Numbered from the stretch's first letter, positions 1 through 5,618 are shown. The stretch: DNA of 5,874 bases from an uncultured Rubrobacteraceae bacterium (GCA_902805985.1 CADCUW010000280.1:1-5874); one strand, 5' to 3'. Notes: generated by a model from the letters alone, not told the origin. A program made the numbers and translations.

Positions 1-266
1 TGGCCCGGGTCGTCGCGCTTGTCGTCTGGGTCGTCCGGCAGTTGCAGCGCCGCTAGGTTCCGCGGTTTCAAAGTTTCAACGAGCAAAGCAAGGGAGGAAG
101 CGATGGAGACGAAGGACTGTTCGGGGTCGGATGGGGGCTTTCGGGGTTCTGCCCGGGACCTGCGGTGGTGGCGCTGGTCCCCGCGCTCGCCTCGGGGATC
201 GTGCCGGTCTTCGCCTTCGGTGTCGCGATGCTCGCGGGGATGGCGATCTACGAGCGGGTCTTCTGA
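1..266 (+). pseudogene. 3' end of YeeE/YedE-family (DUF6691, PmpB-like) sulfur transporter, frame-disrupted
   Basis: This is the C-terminal part of a membrane protein that enters from outside the window. Three pieces in two frames reassemble a DUF6691-like C-terminus. Frame 3 at 3-53 gives a helix end ARVVALVVWVVRQLQRR and then TAG (54-56). Frame 1 at about 46-112 gives the cytoplasmic linker with FKVSTSKAREE. Frame 3 again at about 114-266 gives GLFGVGWGLSGFCPGP and a last hydrophobic helix ending YERVF, stop TGA at 264-266. GVGWGLSGFCPGP is the hallmark of the YeeE/YedE half-transporters, which carry thiosulfate or other sulfur compounds; the Cys in CPGP is probably the conserved transport cysteine. 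The linker-to-motif spacing fits the family, so two compensating indels are the simplest reading. No start codon lies in frame 3 between 57 and 114, so the tail is not a separate gene. Its place before the dioxygenase matches pmpB in BigR-type operons. Sequencing error cannot be excluded. Confidence 0.72.
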
Positions 267-334
267 CGGCCGAACACCGTGCGAGCCTGTCGACCAGAGA
301 AGCCAGTAACCACAAATCCAGGAGGTTGTAGGGC

Positions 335-1714
335 ATGTTTTTCCGAGGAGTCTTGAACGAGGATCTGGGCTGCGCGTCTTACATCTTCGCCGACGGCGGC
401 GAGGCGGCGGTCATAGACCCGAAGTGGGAGATAGAGGAGTACCTCAAGGTAGCCGAGGACAACGGGTTTCGGATCTCTCACGTCCTCGAGACACACAACC
501 ACGCCGACCACCTCTCCGGCAAGGGGCGTCTGGTAGAGGCGACCGGGGCCAAGGTCTACGTCTCAAGGGACGCCGGCGTCGAGTACGATCACGAGCCCCT
601 CGCAGACGGCGACGTGGTCGGGTTCGGCGACGTGCGCATAAGGACCATATCCACCCCGGGGCACCGTCCAGAGCACCTCTCCTTCGTCTTGGAGGACGCA
701 AGCCGGGGAGGTGAGCCCTGGACCCTCTTCACGGGGGACTCGCTCTTCGTCGGGGACCTGGCCCGTCCGGACCTGGCTATCGAGGCCGAGGAAGGGGCCC
801 GCGGGATCTTCCGCTCGCTAAGTAAGCTTCTCGATCTGGAAGACTTCGTGGAGGTGAGGCCTGGGCACATGGGCGGTTCGCTGTGCGGAGGCGCGCACAT
901 GAGCCGCAAGCCCGACTCCACGATCGGTTTCGAGCGGCGCTTCAACGACTACCTGCGCTTCGAAGACGAGGAAGAGTTCGTCGAGACCCTGACCGCCGAG
1001 CAGACCCCCCAGCCGCCGAACTTCGAGCGGATCGTCGAGCTCAACCGGGGGCCTCTCCTGACCGAGACCGTCCCGCTCTCGCCCCTTCTGCCCACGCGCG
1101 TGGAGGAGCTCGTCGAGTCGGGCGCCGTCCTTATAGACGGCCGCGACCAGAGGGAGTTCGATGCCACCCACGTCCCGGGTTCCATCAACGTCACCACGAA
1201 CCAGAGCGGGGTGGGCACGCGCGCCGCGTGGATGGTCGACCCCGAGAGTGAGGTAATCGTGACCGCAGACGGCGACGAGGAGGCGAAGGCCATGGCCCGT
1301 ATGCTCGAGGCCGTGGGCTTCCGTCGCATACGGGGTTACCTCGTCGGCGGGCTGTCCGCCTGGCGCGCGACCGGGCTGAATACCGGAACGACCCCTGCCC
1401 TGGACATACCGGGCCTCGCCGAAAAGCTGAGGAACGAGGAGGTCGTCGTCCTCGACGTCAGGAGCGCAGGCGAATGGAAAGCCGGGCACGTGGAGGGCTC
1501 GATCCACGTCCCCTACCAGCAACTGCGAGCCGGGATACCCGACGAGCTGCGGACCCAGGACAGGGCGCTGGCGGTCGTCTGCGGCAGCGGCGTCCGCAGC
1601 GCGCTTGCCGCCTCCCTGCTCAAGAGGTCCGGCGTGAGCGACGTGGAGCACGTCGCGGACGGCGGGGTCCCGATGCTCACCGGGCAAGGCGTAGAACTGG
1701 TCGAGGGAGACTGA
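335..1714 (+). CDS. MBL-fold persulfide dioxygenase with two C-terminal rhodanese domains
   Basis: A 459-aa cytoplasmic enzyme of the ETHE1/Blh-like metallo-beta-lactamase family. Members oxidise a low-molecular-weight persulfide with O2 to sulfite, using one mononuclear iron. Residues 1 to about 240 are the MBL domain: THNHADH gives H54, H56, D58 and H59; TPGH gives H110; TGDSLF gives D135; RPGH gives H178. By family precedent H54, H110 and D135 hold the iron; which other histidines do so is not decided here. Residues about 255-347 are a first rhodanese domain whose catalytic Cys position holds Ala (about A311 in IVTADGDEE), so it is probably non-catalytic. Residues about 358-457 are a second rhodanese domain with an intact CGSGVR loop (C416). 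The start is supported by AGGAGG at 320-325, 9 nt upstream. The gene lies 68 nt after the DUF6691 stop and 28 nt before tauE, consistent with one operon. Length and domain order are normal for actinobacterial MBL-rhodanese proteins. The exact persulfide substrate is unknown. Confidence 0.93.
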   Translation: MFFRGVLNEDLGCASYIFADGGEAAVIDPKWEIEEYLKVAEDNGFRISHVLETHNHADHLSGKGRLVEATGAKVYVSRDAGVEYDHEPLADGDVVGFGDVRIRTISTPGHRPEHLSFVLEDASRGGEPWTLFTGDSLFVGDLARPDLAIEAEEGARGIFRSLSKLLDLEDFVEVRPGHMGGSLCGGAHMSRKPDSTIGFERRFNDYLRFEDEEEFVETLTAEQTPQPPNFERIVELNRGPLLTETVPLSPLLPTRVEELVESGAVLIDGRDQREFDATHVPGSINVTTNQSGVGTRAAWMVDPESEVIVTADGDEEAKAMARMLEAVGFRRIRGYLVGGLSAWRATGLNTGTTPALDIPGLAEKLRNEEVVVLDVRSAGEWKAGHVEGSIHVPYQQLRAGIPDELRTQDRALAVVCGSGVRSALAASLLKRSGVSDVEHVADGGVPMLTGQGVELVEGD

Positions 1715-1742
1715 GGCCCCGAGGGCGCGCCGGGGAGGCCCG

Positions 1743-2513
1743 ATGACGCTCATCGGCCTGTTGTTGGCGGTCGTGATGGGCCTTACGCTAGGCCTCCTTG
1801 GCGGCGGCGGGTCCGTGCTCGCGGTGCCGATCCTCGTCTACGCTTTTGGCTTCGACGCGAAGGAGGCCGTCGCGGCGAGCCTCGCCGTGGTCGGTCTTAC
1901 GAGCCTCTTCGGGGCCGCCGAGCACTGGCGCACAGACTGCATAAAGCTCCGCGTGGCGCTCGTCTTCGGCCCGATTGCCGCCGCCGGGGCGTACCTGGGT
2001 GCGCACCTGGCCGCTCTCCTGAGCGGCGCGGCCCAACTCTCCTTGTTCGCCGTCGTGATGTTGGTTGCCGCCGTCTTCATGTTCCGCAACGGCGGGCCGG
2101 TCAAGGACGGCGACGAGGCGTATGCACCCGATTCCGTCGGGAGGCTTTTCCTGCGGTTCGCGCTGCCGGGAATCGGAGTCGGGGTCCTCACGGGGCTGGT
2201 CGGCGTGGGCGGCGGGTTCCTGGTCGTGCCAGCTCTTGTGCTCCTCGGAGGAATCCCGATGGAGGCGGCGGTTGGGACCTCGCTCCTCGTCATCGCCATG
2301 AACTCCTTCGCGGGGTTCGCGGGGTACCTCGGCAAGGCGGATATCCCGTGGGGGCTCATGTCTCTCTTCGTGGTACTGGCGGCGGCCGGGAGCTTCGCCG
2401 GCGCCTACCTCTTGCGCTTCGTCCCGGAAAACGCGCTCAAGAAAGGGTTCGCCGTTTTCCTGGTCGCGATGGCCGTCTTCATCCTCTACGAGAACGGGGG
2501 CGGGCTCCTTTGA
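1743..2513 (+). CDS. Sulfite exporter TauE/SafE family protein
   Basis: A 256-aa polytopic inner-membrane protein of the TauE/SafE (formerly DUF81) family, which exports sulfite, sulfoacetate or related anions. The family's internal duplication is visible. GLLGGGGSVLAVPIL at 17-31 is repeated as GLVGVGGGFLVVPAL at 151-165, and VAASLAVVGLTS (43-54) corresponds to AVGTSLLVIAMNS (176-188). About eight hydrophobic segments fall near 1-33, 43-60, 70-90, 96-114, 137-169, 175-196, 203-224 and 233-249. A charged loop at about 115-135 separates the halves. Start ATG has GGGGAGG at 1732-1738, only 4 nt away, a tight but usable spacing. It follows the persulfide dioxygenase by 28 nt, so the likely cargo is the sulfite that enzyme makes. 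This is inference from context, since TauE members differ in substrate. The gene is intact, with no frame breaks. Confidence 0.93.
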   Translation: MTLIGLLLAVVMGLTLGLLGGGGSVLAVPILVYAFGFDAKEAVAASLAVVGLTSLFGAAEHWRTDCIKLRVALVFGPIAAAGAYLGAHLAALLSGAAQLSLFAVVMLVAAVFMFRNGGPVKDGDEAYAPDSVGRLFLRFALPGIGVGVLTGLVGVGGGFLVVPALVLLGGIPMEAAVGTSLLVIAMNSFAGFAGYLGKADIPWGLMSLFVVLAAAGSFAGAYLLRFVPENALKKGFAVFLVAMAVFILYENGGGLL

Positions 2514-2566
2514 GAGGCGGGGATCGCCGCCCCACATCGCCCCGACCCCAGCAACGCGCCCGAAGC

Positions 2567-2572
2567 AGGAGG
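2567..2572 (+). promoter_or_regulatory. Ribosome-binding site of the DUF442-like gene
   Basis: AGGAGG lies 8 nt before ATG 2581. It marks the true start of the DUF442-like gene in frame 1, not the GTG at 2645 where the long open frame begins. It is therefore the key evidence that the gene is frameshifted. Confidence 0.7.
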
Positions 2573-2580
2573 AACCAGGG

Positions 2581-3313
2581 ATGCCACAGAGAATCGACGA
2601 GATAGCCCCCGGGCTGCGCAACACGCACCAGCCCCTCGATAGGCGTGGCGACCGCGGGGCAGCCGGAGGAGGGGCATTTCGCGCGTCTGGCGTCCGCTGA
2701 CTACAGGGCCGTGATCGACTTGCGGGGGCCCGGTGAGGACCGCAGCCTCGACGAACCGGAGGCCGTCCGGCGGGCGGGGATGGAGTACGCGAACCTCCCC
2801 GTGGGCCACGAGGACGTGGACGACGAGACCTTCGAGCGGTTCCGCGAGCTCATGGCCGAGCCCGAACGCCGTCCGGTGCTCGTGCATTGCGCGAGCGCCA
2901 ACAGGGTGGGCGCGCTACTGATCCCCTACCTTATCCTGGACGAGGGCATGACCGCGGAGGAGGCTTCCCGTGCGGCGTCCCGGGTAGGCCTGAGGAGCGG
3001 GAAGCTAAGGCGGGAGGCTCTGCGGTACGCGGCGCGAGCGGGACCACCTGCTCCGCCTAGCAGGCCACGCGGCGTAGGAGAAGCTCCAACTCCTATCTGC
3101 AATCGGCACCCAACGACTCGTGAGGCCATCACCGTCCATTCGATCCACGTCACGGACCTACCCTGGCCCAAAGCCGTTGGCTATTCTGCCCGATCCCGCC
3201 TTGGCCGCGTGTTGCGGCGTTCGAGGTCCAATTCAGGCATCGATCCTTCTCGGCGTAGCGACAGCCATGGTCGCACACTTTATGAGCCGGTCTGCGCCCT
3301 GCTCCTCAAGTAA
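2581..3313 (+). pseudogene. DUF442-like / protein-tyrosine-phosphatase-family protein, frameshifted
   Basis: Frame 1 from ATG 2581 reads MPQRIDEIAPGLRNTHQPLD and then runs to TGA 2698-2700 (40 codons in all). Near 2637-2645 the homologous reading moves to frame 2: VATAGQPEEGHFARLASADY, then RAVIDLR, an LPV strand and the phosphatase-type loop VLVHCASANRVGALL (catalytic Cys codon 2888-2890, Arg five residues later, CX4R). Joined, the pieces give a complete domain of about 150 residues ending near AARAG at about 3040. One extra base, or two missing, around 2637-2645 explains the break. Frame 2 then runs to TAA 3311-3313 with a low-complexity tail of about 90 residues that does not look coding. 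The frame-1 TAG at 3058-3060 is near the expected end, hinting at a second indel. DUF442 domains are fused to, or encoded beside, persulfide dioxygenases (Blh), and may act on persulfides or as phosphatases. The 3' end overlaps the converging Nudix gene by 34 nt. Confidence 0.7.
3204..3218. terminator. Weak hairpin between convergent genes
   Basis: GCCGC and GCGGC form a 5-bp stem with a 5-nt loop (GTGTT) in the gap between the converging sulfur cluster and Nudix unit. There is no T-tract on either side. It is the best terminator candidate in 3041-3279, but a short stem like this can arise by chance in GC-rich DNA. Confidence 0.2.
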
Positions 3314-3798
3314 TCCTTCAGGGCCTGCTCCGTGCTCGGGAAAGCCATCTCGCTCCACGGCAGCCCGTCGCGGGGAAAGCCCCTCACGTCCATCGTCTCG
3401 TCGAGAGGGACGGGCTCACCGCCGAGCACATCCGCGCCGAAGACGGCTATGGCCGGGATCTGGCCCTCGTAGGAGTAGAGGCCGATGATCCCCTTCGCCC
3501 GGATCTCCACCCCGCACTCCTCCAGCACCTCGCGCTCGGCCGCGGCCTCGGCCCTCTCCCCTCTCTCTACGAACCCGCCGGGAAACGTCCACTTCCCGTA
3601 CCCGGGCTCGATGTCCCGCTGGACCAGGACTATCCTCTCGTCCAGCTCGAAGACCGCGCCGGCGACCAGCTTCGGACCCAGGTAGAAGACGAAGCCGCAG
3701 TTCCCGCACAAGAGCCGCTCGGGATCTCCTTCCTTGAGGACGCGCTCCTCAAACCGTCCGGCGCAACAGGGACAGAAGTTGTATCCGGTGGTGCTCAA
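3280..3798 (-). CDS. Nudix hydrolase with N-terminal zinc ribbon
   Basis: 172 aa from a TTG start. Nudix enzymes hydrolyse nucleoside diphosphates linked to another moiety (NADH, ADP-ribose, damaged nucleotides); the substrate here is unknown. A zinc ribbon at residues 9-34 has CPCC and CGNC (C9, C12, C31, C34), as in NudC-like and related proteins. The Nudix box is perfect: G75, E81, then REVLEECGV with R89, E90, E93, E94, G96 and V97. The frame stays open upstream to GTG 4113, but that extension crosses the membrane-protein gene in another frame and reads as Arg-rich shadow. The start chosen is TTG at 3796-3798, which overlaps the upstream TGA (3795-3797) as TTGA, typical of translational coupling. 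No clear Shine-Dalgarno site is seen. Stop TAA is at 3280-3282. Its partner is the small membrane protein. The TTG is less certain than the domain call. Confidence 0.88.
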   Translation of the reverse strand: MSTTGYNFCPCCAGRFEERVLKEGDPERLLCGNCGFVFYLGPKLVAGAVFELDERIVLVQRDIEPGYGKWTFPGGFVERGERAEAAAEREVLEECGVEIRAKGIIGLYSYEGQIPAIAVFGADVLGGEPVPLDETMDVRGFPRDGLPWSEMAFPSTEQALKDYLRSRAQTGS

Positions 3799-4127
3799 AA
3801 CAGGAAGATCAGCACCAGGCCCGTCACGCCGGCCAGCAAGGATCCCACGCGTAGCCACCCGGCGGGCGAGATCCAGCCTTTCGGCAGCAACTCGGCGGAG
3901 AATCGGAGCGTAAACATCAAGCCGAGGAGGAACCACGTCGGGCTCCAGGTTGCGCCTCCCACCGTCGAAAAGTCCGAGAAAAAGAGGCCATCGACCATTA
4001 TCAAGCATCCGACGGTGACCCCGAAGCCGGCCAAGACGTAGTAGAGCCAGCCGCTCATCTTGCCGGGCCGCAGCTCCTGAAAGAACGCTCTCTTCGCCGT
4101 CGTCATCATCCACCGGAATCTTAGCAT
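3795..4127 (-). CDS. Small membrane protein of unknown function
   Basis: 110 aa. I do not recognise a family. Three hydrophobic segments are visible: about 26-46 (GWLYYVLAGFGVTVGCLIMV), 62-80 (PTWFLLGLMFTLRF) and 90-110 (a Gly/Leu-rich helix ending LVLIFLF at the very C-terminus). The N-terminus is basic and soluble. Such a hydrophobic pattern in GC-rich DNA, with a short coupled overlap to the Nudix gene, supports real coding over the Arg-rich overlapping frame. The start is uncertain: ATG 4127 opens the frame, ATG codons at 4109, 4106 and 4058 (M24) are alternatives, and none has a strong Shine-Dalgarno site. It is first in a two-gene unit with the Nudix hydrolase, divergent from tRNA-Gly. 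A role linked to nucleotide hydrolysis at the membrane would be a guess. Confidence 0.75.
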   Translation of the reverse strand: MLRFRWMMTTAKRAFFQELRPGKMSGWLYYVLAGFGVTVGCLIMVDGLFFSDFSTVGGATWSPTWFLLGLMFTLRFSAELLPKGWISPAGWLRVGSLLAGVTGLVLIFLF

Positions 4128-4167
4128 CGTCTCGTGACCGGCTACCGAAGAACGGCGCCGGGCATGC

Positions 4168-4173
4168 TAGAAT
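4168..4173 (+). promoter_or_regulatory. Possible -10 element of tRNA-Gly
   Basis: TAGAAT lies 10 nt before the first tRNA base, inside the small inverted repeat GCTA-GAAT-TAGC (4166-4177 region). No good -35 TTGACA-like hexamer is found 16-18 nt upstream, so this is tentative. The 56-nt gap also has to hold the divergent promoter of the membrane-protein/Nudix unit; the same AT-rich patch reads TAATTC on the minus strand. Confidence 0.3.
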
Positions 4174-4183
4174 TAGCCCTCTT

Positions 4184-4256
4184 GCGGACGTAGCTCAGTT
4201 GGTAGAGCGCCAGCTTCCCAAGCTGGAGGTCGCGGGTTCGAAGCCCGTCGTCCGCT
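4184..4256 (+). tRNA. tRNA-Gly (anticodon CCC)
   Basis: A complete 73-nt cloverleaf. Acceptor GCGGACG (4184-4190) pairs with CGTCCGC (4249-4255), with discriminator T at 4256. The D arm is GCTC...GAGC with AGTTGGTA in the loop. Anticodon stem CCAGC/GCTGG encloses loop TTCCCAA, so the anticodon is CCC and it reads GGG glycine codons. The T arm is GCGGG-TTCGAAG-CCCGT, with a G-T closing pair. The 3' CCA is not encoded (CAG follows). I found no second copy of its 3' end in the window, so there is no sign of an integrated element using it as an attachment site. Confidence 0.96.
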
Positions 4257-4298
4257 CAGCTTCGGGTTGTAGGGATCTACCACAGGTCTTGCGCCGTC

Positions 4299-4514
4299 TC
4301 ATGGTTTAGGCCACGTGGCCTCCGGCAGCGACTCGCTGTCGTCGAAGGAGCGCGTACTGCGCACAGGTCCTGTTCCGGTTGGCCCCACACTGTTCTCTTT
4401 CAGGCGTTCGCGTAGCTCGATGACGGCCTTCTCGTCCGGCGGCGTGAAGGAGAGCCCGGGTGAATGGCAGAGGAGGGCCCCCGAAGGGGCCCCCGCGTCG
4501 AGGAGAAGGCTCAA
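4299..4514 (-). CDS. Doubtful 71-aa ORF, possible gene remnant
   Basis: TTG-started frame beginning MSLLLDAGAPSGALLCHSPG and continuing through an acidic/basic helix-like stretch PPDEKAVIELRERLKENS, stop TGA at 4299-4301. The first 40 or so codons use mostly G/C third positions and give a protein-like composition, unlike the Arg/Pro-rich shadow frames here. The same frame extends upstream without a stop to about 4562, inside the end of the DUF11 gene. I see no Shine-Dalgarno site and no family. The last 25 residues look less protein-like. It could be a small gene, a decayed gene tail, or chance; the hairpin at 4475-4492 inside it argues for a non-coding 3' region. Confidence 0.22.
   Translation of the reverse strand: MSLLLDAGAPSGALLCHSPGLSFTPPDEKAVIELRERLKENSVGPTGTGPVRSTRSFDDSESLPEATWPKP
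4475..4492 (-). terminator. UUCG-capped hairpin downstream of the DUF11 gene
   Basis: On the minus strand this is GGGCCCC-TTCG-GGGGCCC, a perfect 7-bp all-GC stem closed by a C(UUCG)G tetraloop, the most stable kind. It starts 43 nt after the DUF11 stop codon, so it is placed to end or protect that transcript. The tail is TCCTCTGCC, pyrimidine-rich but with no true U-run, so 3'-end stabiliser is an equal reading. On the + strand the loop is CGAA, which is not the UUCG type, favouring function on the minus strand. Confidence 0.55.
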
Positions 4515-4534
4515 GAGGTCCGCCCTGTCGTGGG

Positions 4535-5056
4535 CTACCGGCCTCCGGCCTCCTCCACGGCCTCAGCCCTCGCCGCGTCCGACTCCTCATCGACCAAAAG
4601 CCCGTTGGCGTTGCTGAAGCTGGCGTAGGCCCGGTTGGTATAGGAATCCGCCACCACCGGCCTGACGTAGATCTTCACGGTGACCGTCCCGTCTGCCCGC
4701 AGCTTGCCCAGGCGGCAGTTCACGACCCGGTCCTCTATGCTGCAGCTGCCCGGGACCTCCCTGCTAGTGGTGGCCCTGATGAACCTGACCGCGGAGGGCA
4801 GAGGGTCGCGCATCCTCACCCCCTCGGCCCGGGTGGAGCCCTCGTTGGTTATCTTGACGGTGAAGACCTGCCGCTCGCCGACCGGCACCGATTTTGGAGA
4901 GACCGTCTTCTTTAGCGCCAGGTCCGCGCTTCGGGCCTCCTGCGCATTGGCCGAGCCGCCTCCCAGGGCCAGCAACAATACCGCCGCCGCGAGCGTCCCC
5001 GCGAGCAACGCCGCCACCCAGAGCCGCCCCATCCATCCTGCCGTCGTGTTCGTCAT
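4535..5056 (-). CDS. Secreted protein with a single DUF11 domain
   Basis: 173 aa. Residues 1-38 are a signal peptide: short basic start with R11, a hydrophobic core LWVAALLAGTLAAAVLLLAL and a likely AXA cleavage site SANA|QE at 38/39. Residues about 44-165 form one DUF11 domain, a beta-sandwich found in bacterial surface and secreted proteins. It opens ADLALKKTVSPKSVPVG and continues with FTVKITNEG, a DPLPSAVRF strand, and the terminal YTNRAYASFS. C105 and C114 are the only mature cysteines and probably form a disulfide. Most such proteins carry several copies or a sortase/anchor region; this one has a single copy and no anchor. AAAGGAG at 5063-5069, 6 nt before ATG 5056, fixes the start. The stop is TAG at 4535-4537. 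It is monocistronic in the window. A role in the cell envelope is likely; the exact function is unknown. Confidence 0.88.
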   Translation of the reverse strand: MTNTTAGWMGRLWVAALLAGTLAAAVLLLALGGGSANAQEARSADLALKKTVSPKSVPVGERQVFTVKITNEGSTRAEGVRMRDPLPSAVRFIRATTSREVPGSCSIEDRVVNCRLGKLRADGTVTVKIYVRPVVADSYTNRAYASFSNANGLLVDEESDAARAEAVEEAGGR

Positions 5057-5062
5057 GGTGGT

Positions 5063-5069
5063 CTCCTTT
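5063..5069 (-). promoter_or_regulatory. Ribosome-binding site of the DUF11 gene
   Basis: AAAGGAG on the minus strand, 6 nt from ATG 5056. It selects this start and excludes the longer open frames that cross the region up to 5222. Confidence 0.75.
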
Positions 5070-5294
5070 CGTTGGCCGTTCCCTACCGTTGAACCAACTA
5101 TGCCGCCTCGACCCGCGGTCCACCACGCACATCACCCGTACGATACCCCCACAGTTGAAAACGGTGGACCCGCTCAGAAGGCGGGAGTACACATCCTCGC
5201 CGGAAGCGTTGCACAGCAGCACGGCGACGCCCGCTAACGGTTCGGCAGCACCCCTCTGACCTCACCCGTTCGCGTGATGTCGGGGGGAGACGGA

Positions 5295-5312
5295 GCCCGG
5301 CGAACACCGGGC
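5295..5312. other. GCCCGG/CCGGGC inverted repeat before the RTX relic
   Basis: A perfect 6-bp all-GC stem with a 6-nt loop (CGAACA). It sits 9 nt before the orphan Shine-Dalgarno at 5322-5329. It may be a leader hairpin of the relic gene; no T-tract follows, so a terminator role is not supported. Confidence 0.3.
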
Positions 5313-5321
5313 CAGAGGAAC

Positions 5322-5618
5322 AAAAGGAGAGAGAAGCGAGAGCGGCTCTGGCGGCAGCGGCCATGATGGCGGTATCGGGGACAGTCCTCGCGGAGACCAC
5401 GACCCATCGTCGAGGGAACATCGGCCGCGGACCCGATGAAGGGCCCTGGGGGCCAACGACGCCATCTACGGGGTCGCGGGAAACGACTCGGAGAGCGGCG
5501 GTGGCGGAAACGACGGCAGGACGGATGGGGCGGATCTACGGTGGGGGGCGACGGGGAGGTGGACACCGTGGATTGCGGCCCGGGCATAGACGCGGTCAAG
5601 AAGAGCCCGGCCGGTTAG
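5322..5618 (+). pseudogene. Decayed RTX-like calcium-binding secreted protein
   Basis: Remnant of a short secreted protein with glycine/aspartate calcium-binding repeats, readable only by changing frame. AAAAGGAG (5322-5329) is a good ribosome-binding site, but no ATG, GTG or TTG follows at the right distance. Frame 2 then reads RAALAAAAMMAVSGTVLAE (signal peptide, AXA-type end) and TTTHRRGNIGRGPD. Frame 1 at about 5452-5520 reads ANDAIYGVAGNDSESGGGGND, two GND-type repeat units. Frame 2 at 5531-5545 reads RIYGG. Frame 3 from 5547 reads GDGEVDTVDCGPGIDAVKK and stops at TAG 5616-5618; the VDCGPGxD ending is typical of these actinobacterial proteins. The last shift falls in a run of six G (5543-5548). 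ATG 5363 would start inside the signal peptide and is not credible as the native start. Decay is the likeliest cause; indel errors cannot be excluded, but a lost start codon is harder to blame on them. Confidence 0.65.

Noticed and set aside
103..309. ATG at 103 with a GGGAGG-like site upstream, opening a 68-codon frame
   Set aside because: The product is Ser/Arg/Trp-rich and shadows the GVGWGLSGFCPGP reading in the other frame; the latter matches a known family.
818..1753. Long minus-strand open frame of 311 codons opposite the dioxygenase
   Set aside because: Mirror of a GC-rich gene with full motif support on the + strand; no family features and no ribosome-binding site of its own.
2516..2531. 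GGCGG/CCGCC hairpin just after the tauE stop
   Set aside because: Only 5 bp in GC-rich DNA with no T-run; the next gene's ribosome-binding site follows within 40 nt, so a terminator is not supported.
1788..2624. Minus-strand 278-codon frame opposite tauE
   Set aside because: Charged, repetitive shadow of a membrane-protein gene.
3075..3095. TAGGAG/CTCCTA inverted repeat after the DUF442 domain
   Set aside because: Six pairs with a 9-nt loop and no T-tract; too weak to call a terminator.
3120..3488. GTG-started + frame with a short hydrophobic stretch (ASILLGVATAMVAHF)
   Set aside because: Runs into the antisense of the Nudix gene and becomes Arg/Ser-rich; no ribosome-binding site; the hydrophobic stretch is short and isolated.
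4184..4256. tRNA-Gly as a possible integration site of a mobile element
   Set aside because: No repeat of the tRNA 3' end, no integrase and no phage-like genes in the window.
4764..5222. Minus-strand frame starting upstream of the DUF11 gene
   Set aside because: Overlaps DUF11 out of frame and degenerates to Gly/Arg-rich sequence; the DUF11 start has its own strong Shine-Dalgarno site.
5098..5421. Minus-strand 107-codon frame across the DUF11/RTX intergenic region
   Set aside because: Opposite the RTX relic and its leader; Arg/Ser/Pro-rich with no start signals.
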